DNA from: Takakia lepidozioides
Lineage: Eukaryota; Streptophyta; Takakiopsida; Takakiales; Takakiaceae
Assembly (NCBI GenBank): GCA_030704615.1
Contig: CM060732.1
Coordinates: 48,033,053-48,093,052, forward strand
Direction: 5' to 3'
Length of the DNA: 60,000 nt
The position numbers and the translations under genes are program-made. Below are positions 45,801 to 58,013 of this stretch, in pieces. Within the stretch, counting starts at the first letter, position 1. Every line of letters starts with the position of its first letter. The notes beneath the pieces were generated by a model. That model made no database searches, was not told the origin of the DNA, and saw nothing but the letters and a program-made list of their open reading frames with translations.

Positions 45801-48800
45801 TGTCGTGTTCAGGTGAAGGACAAGCGCACAGAGCTTGAGAAGCTGAAAGCTACCTTTGTGCGCCGTGCATCTGACTTTCTCAGAAATTATTTTTCCAGCC
45901 TGGTGGATTTTATGATCAGTGATAAGACCTACTTTTCACAGGCATGACACTGCATGTCCCCTTATGCTCTCTTCTTGTGAGATTCCTTATGTTTATTTTA
46001 GTGTTGCTACAAGTTTGGTCCTGGCGTGAATTCCAGCTTACAGTTGTCACTACATGGGCATCCATCAGCATGCCACATGGCACATAGAGTCGTCGTAAGA
46101 TTGGTTTTCTCTCTGGTTTGTATATGTTCCTGGTATTAGAATTGTAACTACCAACTCTTCTAATTGCTCTCATCTAATAAGTAGGTCCATTGGTTCCCCC
46201 TTGCAGTGTTTGGTGGACCGGAGCCTCATGCAGATCTATGGTTCACATTTTTTAGACCTTTCTGATATAGACCTCTTTTTGAATGGGGCCAGTATGTGCA
46301 TAGCATCACTAACAGTATTGCACTATCGCTGTTTTATCTCAGAGAGGACAGCTTAAGCGACCAGATCATGCTGACTTACGTTTCAAATGTCGAACATATG
46401 CACGAATGCTTCAGCATCTGAAGGTTTGTTTGCTTTGGAGCTGTAGATACGTTCTAACTTTAAAGTGATACATGGCAGTTGTAAATATTGTCAAGAAAGT
46501 CTCATATGAGTGCACACAGTTTATTACCACAGAGAGCAGTTCCATTTTGAGATTCTGTCTTTTTTTGCCAGAGCCTGGATAGGAACTCGTTGGGGCCTCT
46601 AAGAAAAGCATATTGTCACTCTCTCAACCTATTGCTTCGCCGAGAGGTGAGTCCTGAACCTATTGCTTCTATTGTACACATTGCTCTGTTGATTTGTCCA
46701 GTGTAGTGTGTCTCAAGTGAGGAGTGGGAGTTGTTAAATCAAAATTTCTAGATATGGTTTCTAGGCCTGAATTGTCGAGTCACTGAAGAACACAGTCTTT
46801 AATGCGAAGACCTAAATGAGGCAAATAATGTCACCTCTATGTTCTGAGACTTACTGACTGCTCAAGCTTGTGCATAACCTTCTTTAGTTGAGCTAAGGAG
46901 TTCAGGATATGACGATGAGGAGTCAGTGAAGTATATATCTTTCTTTGTAAGAACTCCTCAGTGAAGTATATATGTAAGAACCTTCTGGTGGTTGGCTCTT
47001 GCACAGTAATTTCTCCTCCCGGCACAAATGTTGGGTATATCTTTGTAGTTTCTTGCATATGCACTTATAGCTGGTCAATCATACGACTGCAGCAATGAGC
47101 TAGTGTTCAAATGCAACTAACTGTTCTCAACACATGGAAAGTGTGAACTGGAAGCAGCTGCCAGTTGCCAATCTGATCCAGCTTGGGGCCCTCTGGGCTT
47201 CAGGACATGTACGGTTGGACAAGCTTTGTCCCTGCCAACTTATTGAGAGTTACAACAGGCTCTGAGTTGACCACATTCTACTACTCAGGAATAGAAAATA
47301 TCTTGGTTTGTGATTAGGCACGGGAATTTGCAAACGAGCTGAGGGCAAGCACCAAGGTGTCAAGAAGCACAGGGGCATGGCTGGACAACACAGTGGGAGG
47401 CTCCTCACAGGGCGCCAGTGGTGGGGACACCTCCACTGTATCGGATGCCTATGCCAAGATGCTGCGTATTTTCATACCTCTTCTTGTTGATGAGGTGCTC
47501 AATCCTACCTTGCTAAATATCTTGTCTTGCAGTGTAATTTTTCAGTCTAAATCCATCCTGACCTTATGTTATGTTTGCAGAGCTCCTTTTTTGCCTCCTT
47601 CATGTGTTTTGAGGTGTTGCCTTTGACACCTCCTGGAGTGGGTGATGCTGAGGATAAGGATGAGGATGATGACATCAGTGCTATGGAGATGGACGGCACT
47701 GATGTCAAATTAAGTAAGTGCATTCCTTAAAGTTGTTGCTCCTTCATTTATGGCTTGTCTTGAGTTCCTGTATCCAGGTGAATTGGCAGGTTTTCTGACA
47801 GCTCATGACAGTTTGTGAACAGTTATGGATCCTTGAGAAAGTTTATTGCTGTGACCATAGGTTGGCTGAGGTGCTCTCACCTCATTCCGAGGGGACCATA
47901 GCACCTGGCAGTTCATCTGACGAACTCGATGTAATGTTTGTTTCCCGCAGCTGAGCAGAATCCTGCAGAGTTGGAGTCATTAAATCAAGCTCTTCAAGAG
48001 CTCCTGGATGGGATTCAGGTATTTAATTCACACATTGCTTGTTTAAAGATTGTCGCATTATGATTCTAGCTCGCTGTGGTAAGGTTTTCCATTTCATTAT
48101 TTAGAGACTTTGACAACTACCCATGAACTAATGTGCACTGAAGTGACTAAGGTGTGATAACAGGTAGAGTGGGTGATGGGTGCAGGAGGATTTTTATGCA
48201 GTTGTGGATTGGGCATACAAAATAGATCCCTTGCGCTGTATCTCCATGCAAGGAGTCACAGAGCGCTATCTTTCTAGCCACAAAGCAGACGCTGCAGGCT
48301 TTGTGCGTCGCTTGCTTGCTGACCTCCAGTCTCGGATCAGCCTCCAGTTTAACCGGGTTCGTTTTTTTGAGGATCTCATGGGCTGGGAATACCTACCCTG
48401 CTTATGTAAGAAGCTGCAAGTACTGTTATTTTTTAACAACAACTCAATAACAGCACGGTAGGGGGGTACACACCAGAAAGGGACTAGGAGTTGGGTCTTG
48501 ATAAGGGATCTGGGGTGCATGTATAGTTTGTGGATGAAGCCAATCATCAAATTGAGAAGCATGATCGCAATGTGAAGCAGACAGGGGTACTCTCCTACAT
48601 CCCAAGGTTTGACCTCTGTAACTTGCAGCTTGTCATGACTAACTTTTGCAAGATTAATTCATCTTGTTTTGGGAAGAAGTGGGAGGTTTACGACAACCGT
48701 ATCTGAGTATTGTGAAGACTTCTATAAGCAAGACTTAAGAAAAGTGCTTACCTGGAATTGGCTTTGGGTGAAAAACAGAAAACATAGTGCCCACGTACCC

Positions 48801-51615
48801 CCTGCCTTAATTAGAGACTGTGAAACTGTTGTCTACTTCATGTTGAGAAGTTTTGGAACTTAAACTTGCTCATATGCAAGCTTGAATGACTGATGCTGAC
48901 AGGGCCTGGGCTTCCGCATGCAGCATGCCTCTCTAAGGATTTCAATCATCAAGATGTGATGATCGATCTTGATGATTGACCTTCATGACTAGTGCTTGTT
49001 AAATATTTCAATTGTTTTCTTCTTGCGCTGTTAAGTTGATTAAGGGATGGAGGGGTAGATTTGCTGCTCTTGCTGGAAGAATGGAGAGTCTTATCCAGGG
49101 AAACTCAAGAGACGTCGTTGATGTTGCATATACAAAGCTGGTGAGTAATTTTTCCTGTTAGCCAAATTTATACCCACACACCCTGGGAAATGTACAGCCA
49201 CATGTATCATACACTGCCACAGTAGTAGTGGTCTTTGCCATGTGCTTAAGGATTCCTCTATGTGTGAAATTTGCAGACTACACCCAGAGAATCATGGCTG
49301 TGCTCACAAGGGATTGATATCTCCTTAAATTGAAATATCTACTTTATTATAAGAAAGTGCAACTTATAACATATGATCTAGCTTATGTCAGAAGATTCAC
49401 CAACAGCTGTTAACCCTGTGCAACATGAAAACAGCTCTAAGGCCCCTTGTTTTGATCTCTTCCAAACAATTTGAATGTAAAACCTCTAATAGCTTAGACT
49501 GTCAAACAGTGCCACTTCAGGAAGTCCCATTTGAGGACAAACTGAGCTCAGTGGGTAACCAATAAGTATCCAAGTGAAACATGATAAGCAGGTCTTTGCA
49601 CATGTCGGTGAATCTAATAGGAGGTTAGGCTAGTACTAGAATCCACTAACAGCATACACTGTACACAAAATGATTAGAAATGTTACCAGGTTGTGTGTCT
49701 TCTCTGAATGTCTATTGCAACTTGAGATGGCATTGTTGGAGGAGGCAACGGTTACAACTTGCTGGGGTAGCTGGGTCCTGAAGTGAGCAGGTAACAAGAT
49801 AAGGTGGGGTTTTGGTGGGGATTAGGTGGGCACTATGTTTTCCGTTTTGGAGCGAATTGCACAGGTGGATCCCAAACATGCAGATGTGTTGCTTCTCGAG
49901 AACTACGCAGCGTTTCAAAATAGGTCTGTATTTGTTTTTTTGTGCTCTTTGTCTTCTGCAATGTCTGGCAAGCTTCAATTGAGTGAGTTAACTTGTGAGG
50001 CTACAGAAAGCCTTGTGATGTAAGCCATGCAAGGATTTAGGTAACCAGATTGTTTCAAGGGTTTTAGGTGTATGGGCTTGGAGGGGCCAGTATGTTTGAT
50101 CTCGCGAATGTGGTGCCCACCTTAGCCCGCTTCTACCAGCAGGCTAGTGAGGCGTATGAGCAAGCATGTACCCGCTACATCAACTCAATTATTAATTATG
50201 TATGTCTCCTTGTTTTTCTTTGCTTCCATTTTTGGGTTTTGGGTCGCACATATTGGTGGTAATGATTGAAGCTTACTGTATGAGTGAATAGTAGACCTAA
50301 TGACAGCATGCTGCCCGTGTTGACCAAAAGTATGCCAGGCTATGATTAGAGCTTATGAAGTTGCCCTGCTGTCTGCTTCCCTATTCTTTTCCTCAGCCTT
50401 TGCACACTTTTGCTAGTTACCTGCACCTGAAAGTGAATCAAGAAAAACAGTTTTTTGTGAAGTGTGCTTATTGGTATTGGAGAGAAGAGAGGTATGGCAA
50501 ACAAGTACAATTGATATGTCGAAATTGCAATGTGCACAGCAATTTGAGAAGCTTTTCCAATTTGCCCAAAGAGTGGAGAACCTGCTGTACACCATCACCC
50601 CTGAAGAGGTATGCCCTAACTTAAGAATTGTCTGGCATGTTTGTTTCTATAATCAGAAGGCTAACTATTTATTAATATATATATTTCTGGGGTTGTCAAT
50701 TAAGTCAACCTAATATAGCTATCTGCTCATTCTATTACTTGCCAAGGGAGTGCTCAGGGTTAGCAGGGTAGGGGGGAGCCTATGGAAATAGGTGGGGTTT
50801 GGTCATAAGGTGTGTGCTGGTGGAGTGTGTGGCAGGTACCATTTCAGCTTGGGTTTTCAAAGCCAGATTTGCGCAAGGTTTTGAAGACGAGCCTCTCTGG
50901 GGTGAGTTCCTAGCTAGGTGATCATGATTATGGCGACAATCAAAAGATTAGTAGTTGTCACTCACACTATCAGCTGTTTGTATTGGAATTGCTTATATTT
51001 GTTTTAAGGGGGTGTAGCATCAGATGCACTTTGCTGTCACTGCAGAGTGTTAAATTGGACCTGGGAATGGGGACAGGTGGAGAAAGCACTACAGGCCATG
51101 TATAAGCGTATGCAAAAGCATCTCACATCAGAAGAGCTACTTCCATCCCTATGGGAGAAATTCAAGGTGTCTTTACGACCTGCAGCCCAGATTTCTCATT
51201 ATTGTCTGTAGTGCAGGTTATGTCAGCCGTCAGAATTTTGCGGAACTTGAGTAGATTTTTCTAGTTACGATCAATTCACTCAAGTTTCTCTATTTCAAAA
51301 ATGGCCACAAGGCTACGGCAAACAACGTCTTATGAGTACAATATTTCAAAAAAAAGTTTGGTAGTATCTGCAATGGAATTAAATGCTTATCTAAGTATTT
51401 GGAAGAGGTTTTTTAGGGGATGCGTGACCTGGCAGGTTTAATGGGCACATACTGGTTCTGCCCCGTTTTCACAATTTTTTGTTGTGATCTTTGTAATGCA
51501 GGAAGATTTCTTGGACAAGTATGAGTCGTTGGAAGCTTTGCTCATGAAATGTTACCCAAATGAAGCTCTAAGCCCTTCATCTTCTGAAATGAAGGAGCTT
51601 TTCAAGTCAGTATAG
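36880..51615 (+). CDS. SEC3: SEC3, exocyst complex subunit
   Basis: SEC3 marks exocyst docking sites at the plasma membrane for secretory-vesicle tethering. Exons found: 36880-37060, 38164-38214, 38516-38596, 38695-38762, 38952-39054, 39341-39486, 41840-41957, 42359-42463, 43299-43400, 45293-45430, 45813-45941, 46343-46423, 46572-46646, 47318-47494, 47581-47713, 47951-48018, 48186-48356, 48527-48606, 49059-49140, 49826-49923, 50091-50199, 50540-50608, 50836-50901, 51077-51166, 51502-51615. Phases agree from the second listed exon to the stop. Family blocks: [87 protein letters not shown]. Total is about 878 codons, close to plant SEC3. The listed exons 1 and 2 disagree in phase, so a microexon of length 3n+2 is missing. 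Two introns appear to use GC donors (38763, 45942). Introns 39487-41839 and 43401-45292 are swollen by retroelements. Confidence 0.95.
39521..39537 (+). mobile_element. 17-bp LINE 3'-tail scrap in a (TC)n tract
   Basis: AACGTCTTATGAGTACA is the exact terminal 17 bp of the LINE family. It sits between two (TC)n runs (39498-39520 and 39539-39552). It is either an extremely short insertion into the microsatellite or what remains of an older copy. Confidence 0.6.
39553..40893 (+). mobile_element. 5'-truncated LINE (non-LTR retrotransposon), copy 1
   Basis: This is homologous to 43586-45181 over most of its length. It starts inside the reverse transcriptase (near the FADDFAG block) and ends at the family terminus GAGTACA without poly-A. 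It is flanked by (TC)n on both sides, so its target duplication is hidden in the microsatellite. Coding sequence is broken by frameshifts and stops, for example at 40522 where a Cys codon region of the CPLC-type motif has changed. It lies in the SEC3 intron 39487-41839, sense to SEC3. Confidence 0.88.
40967..41037 (-). other. tRNA-like sequence in 3' LTR of the TRIM
   Basis: 71 nt fold as a cloverleaf: acceptor GGATGGG/CCCGACC with one A-A mismatch and one G-U pair, D-arm GCTC-AGTGGTA-GAGC, anticodon stem CCCCA/TGGGG, and T-arm CTAGG-TTCAATC-CCTAG. The D-arm and T-arm contain A-box and B-box sequences. The anticodon loop is only 6 nt (CCGGAA) and lacks U33, so it is unlikely to decode. Confidence 0.75.
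41133..41145 (-). other. TRIM primer-binding site
   Basis: TGGTATCAGAGCC on the minus strand starts immediately after the CA end of the 5' LTR. It is complementary to the 3' end of plant initiator tRNA-Met. Confidence 0.88.
41168..41238 (-). other. tRNA-like sequence in 5' LTR of the TRIM
   Basis: This is the same fold as in the other LTR, with a better acceptor stem (GGACGGG/CCCGACC, one mismatch). The A-box-like GGTAGCTCAGTGG and B-box-like GGTTCAATCCC are intact, so Pol III could initiate at the start of this segment. Confidence 0.75.
43586..45181 (+). mobile_element. 5'-truncated LINE, copy 2, with 11-bp target duplication
   Basis: The copy is flanked by TCTCTCATCAT at 43575-43585 and 45182-45192. 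It encodes the C-terminal half of a reverse transcriptase: block [20 protein letters not shown] (43703-43760), the catalytic FADDFAG block (43830-43850), and a thumb-like region. A C-terminal zinc-like motif CNCPLCGQ...HFLIHC lies near 44790-44840. Two frameshifts around 44100-44280 split it into frames 43586-44160 and 44276-45175, so it is not active as such. It ends at AGTACA without a poly-A tail. It lies in the SEC3 intron 43401-45292. Confidence 0.9.
51301..51341 (+). mobile_element. 41-bp LINE tail insertion in a SEC3 intron
   Basis: These 41 bp are identical, apart from the end, to the LINE terminus at 45140-45180. They are flanked by the 10-bp direct repeat TATTTCAAAA (51291-51300 and 51342-51351). 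They lie in the intron 51167-51501 in sense orientation. This is the counterpart of the 38-bp insertion in MSH4. Confidence 0.9.
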
Positions 51616-54600
51616 ACAGCCATGGACTCTCCATTATTTTATAGGCTCTTCAACAAAAGCTTGATCTTTATGCCACACTTGGCGTAATTACCTGATAAAT
51701 GAGCACATTCATTTGTTGTACAAACCGAATAGTCCAGCCTCTCACTCCTCTTGCCTGATTTCCACAATGGGTCCCTCCCCTTCATTTGCTCTTCATGAGA
51801 TGAGGATGCTTTCAGATATGCAGCTCATCAACTCCCTTCCTGCCCTTGACATATAGAACAGTCTTGGTAGCATTGTGAGCCCCCATGAATGTCCCAAGAT
51901 TTGCAAGAGATCAAATCTTTCACATTCTATAGAATTTTGATCTGGGCAGGGTGCACTACAGTGTGCACGGTACTGAATTTTACATATTAAAATAATTCTG
52001 TTGTTGTTCCATCTTTGCCCAGGCTCAAGAACTGAAGAAATAGTGGGTAGTTTTGACACAGAACAATGTCAGGGCGGCCTTTGCAGATCCAGTAAGAGCA
52101 CACGATTGTTACTTCATCATTCAGCTTTTTTAGAAAGGATGAAGTTGTTATGAAAGACAACATAAATTATAGCATATATGTTTATCTTGTAAGGGAGTCT
52201 AATCAATTATTCTACACAAGTTCCTTGCTAATAATGTAGCCCTTAGGTTGGAAGTGTCCTTATGTTGATCCAAAGTGCTTCTTACTGAGACTCTTCTTAA
52301 GTTCCTGCCATACTGAAGCCAAAATATATATGGATAGTTTGCTGTTTGCTTAATACCATCCCTGAAGACAAGAATGTTCAGTTTCAAGATGGGAGAGGAA
52401 AGGAAGAAACTTTATAACTTCCATGGAAAGCTCGGAGATAGGAAAAGAGAGATTACAAATGTGTGAAAGCTAGATGCAGCTCCGAAATGATCATGGGATG
52501 ATCATGGGATGCAAAGGGGCAAAATACCTAGACTCACTGCGGAACACATACCTATTCTAGCTGGCAGAAGACTATTTATTGCAAACCATACATGTACATA
52601 TGTCACTCATATAGTCCTTGGAGGACTTGGAGGCTTACAAGGGGTTGCTTTTGGACAGGTTGATTCTTACTGGTCACCCAAGATTCCTTTGTACAAGATG
52701 GATCCTAATGAGCACGTCAAGAGAGAAGCAAATATAAGGAAACATCAGAGGCAAATCTCAAAGGGTGATCGCCCATTGCCTTCGCTATTAAGCGACCGAG
52801 GGGTCACCCCTGACTCCTGCTTCCACGTCAAAAATCTCTAGACCTCTGTAGACTTGCTCATCATCGAGCTCCAGACAGTAAATGGGAAACTCCAAAGCAT
52901 TGCTCCAGCGGTCCTGCTTTGTCTCTGTTAGAGTCTACCAGCTTATCCCTCTTATGTACGAGTCCAGGGAGAAACTCTCTACATGGACCTCCTGGGGCTC
53001 TGCCGAGAGTGCCAGCATGTGTGTACATAGCCGTCCTCTGCAGCTGTGATCAGAGTGTCAGCAAGTATGTAGCCGATCCTTCTCATCTTCCAGACGTTGA
53101 TGTGTCTTTTCCCAAATCTGCATGTGATCGTCTACGTCCTCTAACACCTTATCTCTTCTGTCTGCAACTGCAAGCACGACCGGGCCTTGCAAAGCTATTT
53201 CTACTTGTCCAATATCCATTGCACAAACCCTTCACTCTTCCAACCACTGCATGACTGTTTCTTCACGAAGTAGACACTAGACAGTGCACCCGAGAAATAT
53301 TACGCACAACAGATCGCTGAGGTAGCGAGAACTGTTTGCGAAATCGTCGTCCTTCCGTATCTGATGTACGTGGTCTTAGTCTAGGTCTCGGTTCCACTTC
53401 ACTTACCTCCAACTTGGGATTATTAGTCTCAAAAAACCCTCAAAGAGTTTAGGGGCCCCGTGGTGAGGGGCTGGATTCACATTCCAACGATAACATAAGA
53501 CTCCGATTGCAGAAGAAGGGCCGATGGCATGGGACCAACACCAACATAAGGAGCAGCAGTTAGCAACTGAGATCCATACAAAGTGTAGCTGTGAGATCCT
53601 GAGAGAGCCGCGCAATTGTAACTGCGAAAGCACAGCTTTCAAGAATGCTGGTCCTAGTGCGTTGATTTTGCATGGAACTTAAAAGAGTCCCTAGGCTGTT
53701 AATCCTCACAGAAGTGCAGGAATGTTCAGCGAGGCAACTGATACCTTAGGCTCTATGGTGTCTATGTAATTGCCATTCCATAGGAGGCTGCAAGATTCTT
53801 TGGGGACTTCAAGAGCAGGCGTCAATGTCTTCAGCTAGATGGTTTGCTTGAGCGGATGCTTGTGTAGGCCATCCCCTCTTTCCACCCTAAATTTGTTCTG
53901 GTTGGGCCAGCTATATTGAACATATGTGATATCCTGTCTGAAGTTGGGTCGAATTAACAAAGGATACAATGCTCTTTCCTGTCCTATTAGCTGATTGTTG
54001 ATCTCTTGTTCTCGGGCCGAGACAAACCTTGAGGCAGTACCTTGTAGCATCTGAGCCATTGCCGTTTGACAAAATAATTCGTCCAGGGAGATGTCTGATG
54101 TGACGCTGCTCAACCAGGTATGTGCATTTCAGCAGAGTCTCGAAGCCAGCTTCAGTGGTCATCATACATCAAACCCCATACAATTCCAGAACAAGGGTGA
54201 ATAAATCAAGTAGCCGAGTCCCACACACGAGGCCAGGATTGTAACACGAACACATTACAGAACTCTGCGACCCACTGTGCCTCCTTTCCTGCCAGGAAGC
54301 TCCCTTTTATTTACAGCGTCTTGTCGCGATATTTGCTGCTGCTCGACAGTTGATATGCTCATGGGGCGTCAGAAATTCACGTGGTTCCAGGCTAATGGTA
54401 GAGAGTTATAAGAGAAGTATCACAGTTTTGGCAGATCGCATGATCCAACTCATTAGTGGAGTCTAAGACCACTGCGAAGGGAATCTGGACTTGATGATAT
54501 TATGCATCTCATGAGACACCTGGATCCTCTATGCAGCATTGTATGGAACCTCAGTTTTAAGGAATGCAGTGAAGCTTGATCCACTTTGGGCACCATATCT

Positions 54601-55172
54601 TCCTAGTACTAAATGAGTCGAGGAATCGTTGTTGGATATTGAATGTCCCTTCAGGTGAACAAAACACTTCGAATTACTGCCCAGACTATGTAGTAGTAGC
54701 TTGCACGATCCACCCCCCCCTCCCTGGTTTCATCTCAAACAGCCCAAGACTTGAACCCCATCATCATGACTCAAGCTGCTGGCAAATTGCAGAATCGCAA
54801 AATTGATGAATGATTTTTACAGAAACAATCGTACGCTCACCAGGTAATCTTCTTCTTAGACCACCTTATTATCATGAGAAGGTGCTTCCCAATGCGGGAC
54901 GTGCACAAAAAATCGAAGTTCTACTCCTCTCCGGGCTTACAGACCCACCCGTTTGGGGGCTGTAGAGAATCATGCCATACATTTCTACACCGCTCTAAGT
55001 CCGCCTCTATCAAGATGCCAGGGCACCATTTCTTCCTGGTTCCTTACAAAACATGCAACACTAGTGTACAGGTGAACCATATCTACACTCGGCACAACAA
55101 CCCACTCATCTTCCCCAAGCTTCCAGACTGAGATCTTGTGTTCCTGAAAGAGATGATTCCTGCAGGACACAT
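51616..55172. other. Intergenic; no supported gene
   Basis: This holds the 3' flanks of SEC3 (plus) and GT92 (minus), which converge. Open frames at 52509-52841 (plus), 52919-53254 (plus) and 53835-54165 (minus; SLDELFCQTAMAQMLQGTASRF) are not recognised, and I see no convincing splice structure. The minus frame at 53835-54165 looks the most protein-like. Confidence 0.35.
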
Positions 55173-57001
55173 TCAAGAGATGGCGGACGAGGGAAGCTGC
55201 TTCGCCAGATCCCAGGCCATACCACCACCATCGCGAAGCCCGAAGATCCTCCGGGCGTAGTCCCGGAGCCCGAAGTCACGCACCTCACAAAACCGGCGCT
55301 CCCAGTCATTCGGTCTGACAGCCCGGTTGCCCAGACCGGGAACCCGGTCTCGCGAGAGGAGGTTCCGCTCCTCCGTCCAATCCGCGACGTACGTCGCCGC
55401 CCGTCGACGGAACCTGAGCTTGAAGTCGTCCCACGCCTGAAACTTGTAGTGGTTGACGACGGCCGTCCGCGATCCGACGGGCTCCGTTCGGTACTCGGGC
55501 TTCAACGTGAAGTGATGGATGACGTTCTGTAACGAGTCCGTTAACGCGGCTAGCAATACGAGCGACTTGTGACGTTCTTCCGTTCGCAACCGGCACGTGT
55601 ACCCCTGGGTGACGCCGTCGGCCGGAGTCACTGCCAACCCCGACGGCCCGAAGTTTCGGCAGGCGAACCTCAGCTGCCCGAGCTTGGTGTCGAGATTGGA
55701 TGGCGGCGAGCTGAGCTGCTTGTCGATGAGCGCTGCCAAGAGCGATGGCGAAGACCTCCCCACGGCCTCCTCCAGTGGGCTCGGAGCGATGGCGGAGGGC
55801 TTCTCAGTCGCAGGGGAGTGATCGGATGGAGTTTGTTGGACAGGAAGGAGAGTCTGACCTTCTTCGGATTGTGATGAGACTGCAGGGTTGAGACTCGGGG
55901 CCGATGCTGGAGATGGATCGAGGCCCTTTGAGGGGGGAAAGATGAACTCGTCGACGTCAGTGAAGAGCATCCAGGTGCATTCTTGGGCAGCTTGAAGAGC
56001 GCAGTGAGAGAAGCCTGCTTCTTGGGTTTTGACCCACGGCCATGACCTCCTGGAAACATTGAATTGGCTCAATCCTTCTACTATCTCTTCAAGGTCATCC
56101 TCACTATTGTTATCGTAAAGGTAGATTTTTTCGACCCCAAGGTGAGAGTGATAGTACACCCACTCCCTCAAGAATTTAGCCCCATTCCACATCATGGTGC
56201 ATGAGCAGATGTGATGTTTCTTTGGTAAGGATGTGGACCTGTCTGTTAACCACTCTGATCCAAGAAATGCACTGCGCGCAGCTGTCCTGGACCCGTCGGC
56301 ACTGAAACTGGAAGTTGGGTTTGTACCGCCGCCTGACTGGTAAAATGCGACCGAATCGACGAGCTTTCCTTCAACTTTCAATGTCATCTTCCTTCCTATA
56401 ACATATGGAGCCATTGACGCAGGTGGATGTCCGCACCGAAAGACTTCTTGGGCAGCTGCTGTTACTGGAGTCTCATAAAATCCCCCAAAAACACAAGTGA
56501 AATCCTTCAATCTTTCCGCATCCGCAATCTCCCCTGCGTTCGTCACATTGATTCCCTTTGCAAAGACAGTAACATCTGCTTGTGTAGAGAGAGTCTCGTA
56601 TACCACTATCGTGCTGTTCCATTGCAGGGGTTCTTCGTAGCTAGGATCGGACCAACCCCGGAGAATTTCCCTATTCAACTGTCGGTCCTCTCTGTCAACT
56701 TCGATGCCGGCAGTATCAACTCCCCACCGAAGCTTCTTCGGTGGAGCTGGACAAACAATGGCGACCCGCCCATTCCCATACTGAACATTCAGAGCCTTTC
56801 GGAATACAAATTGAGTGGGCCCTCCATATCGACATTCCAGTCTCTCTTTGCTGGGAATCTCCGCTCCCGTAGGAAGTCTTACCAGGAACAGAACCTCTGT
56901 TGTATAAGAGATTATATCTTCAATGAAAGGATCTCTCACTGCAGTTTCTCCCACGATTTGGCCGTCATGTGGATATAGCTTTGGGTAAAACACTGGTGAA
57001 A
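55173..57001 (-). CDS. Glycosyltransferase family 92 (DUF23) protein, catalytic exon
   Basis: This exon encodes a GT92-type catalytic domain. Plant members include the Golgi beta-1,4-galactan synthases (GALS) and several uncharacterised proteins. Family blocks: CSCTMMWNGAKFLREWVYYH, IYLYDNNS, WPWVKTQEAGFSHCALQA, a DxD metal-binding site in FTDVDEFIFP, FACRNFGPSGL, GYTCRL, ERHKS, VNHYKFQAWDDFK, RRAATYVADW and WERRFCEV near the C-terminus. Between the DxD site and FACRNFGPSGL lies an insertion of about 90 residues rich in S/P/A, absent from most relatives I recall. The frame is open up to 57098, but no ATG with family support lies there. The acceptor TTTTGCAG|TTTCACC puts the exon start at 57001, after which VSPVFYPKLYPHDGQ follows. 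The N-terminal anchor exon should lie upstream. Stop at 55173-55175. Confidence 0.88.
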
Positions 57002-57578
57002 CTGCAAAACACGAATGCCGAAATGCCATCAATATTCTTTTCTCAGCAGAAACCGTGCACTTCCTCCTAAGAGAACGCGAAGTCTGCACTGCATTCACTG
57101 TCTTGAAGTTTTATTCCTGAAGCTAAAACTGGCGCTAGACAGTCCTATACTGTTGGAGATAAAACCTCGGCACTCAGACACAGAAGGGAGCAAGACGAAG
57201 GACGCTTTTCAAAAAGCAAGAAGGTATGTACAGATGCCTCGCGAAGGTTGACGGACATCGCAGGAACTGGATTGTCCAGAAGGTAATATGCAGAAAGTGG
57301 AGACATATTATACTACAGCCGTTCAGAGACTCTCATCTTTCCCAGACGCATTCATTTACCAGAATCAGAAATGCTTGGCCGCTTACCTTGAGGCACTCGC
57401 CTAAAAAGCAGCGGTTTAGACTTGTATCTAAGTTAGTTCCTTGTTCGTTTGTTGGGCACTATTGCCAGTGACATCTATCAGTGACTTTACAACCTCCGTT
57501 TCTTTGTTATATGACAAACAATGAAACAGCTTGAAAGCAGGATGCTGCCAGCAATAAAAGAGCGATGCACTCAAAAGA

Positions 57579-58013
57579 CTACAGGGAACTTCGCGAAACA
57601 AGCTTGTCGTTACACAAACACATTATATATCGTGTGGCAGCTGATAATCCAGAACATCTCCTCGCATACGATTCAGCACGACTCAGCCAGAGAGAAAGGA
57701 GGAAGGCAGTGACTCTATCAACGACTCTTATTAACGAGGAACGGCAATTCTCACCTTCAAAAGACTGGGTACCAATAGTGGCCAGAGTAGCAACAGCTGC
57801 AATAAACACCATAGCCAGGCATACTCTTCTAAAGCAAAGTCGCCGACGGCTCCTGTCACCATGTCGTCGGGCGCCTTCTCTGCTTTCTATATCTAAATGT
57901 TGCTCGCACCCGGACCAACTATGTGATATACTACTGTGCATGACCGCCAATCCTAACTCCACACAATCTCGAATCGTTTTCCAAGAATCAAACGCCATAT
58001 GTTCTAAGAACAT
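57579..58013 (-). CDS. Candidate N-terminal exon of the GT92 gene (membrane anchor)
   Basis: A minus frame starting at 58013 or 57998 contains a basic stretch (RRHGDRSRRRLCFRR) followed by a hydrophobic segment VCLAMVFIAAVATLATIG near residues 67-84. This is the expected layout of a type II Golgi membrane anchor. It lies 0.6-1 kb upstream of the catalytic exon on the same strand. The donor site is not identified, and the reading after the hydrophobic segment is probably intron. The assignment rests on topology and position only. Confidence 0.4.
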   Translation of the reverse strand: MFLEHMAFDSWKTIRDCVELGLAVMHSSISHSWSGCEQHLDIESREGARRHGDRSRRRLCFRRVCLAMVFIAAVATLATIGTQSFEGENCRSSLIRVVDRVTAFLLSLWLSRAESYARRCSGLSAATRYIMCLCNDKLVSRSSL

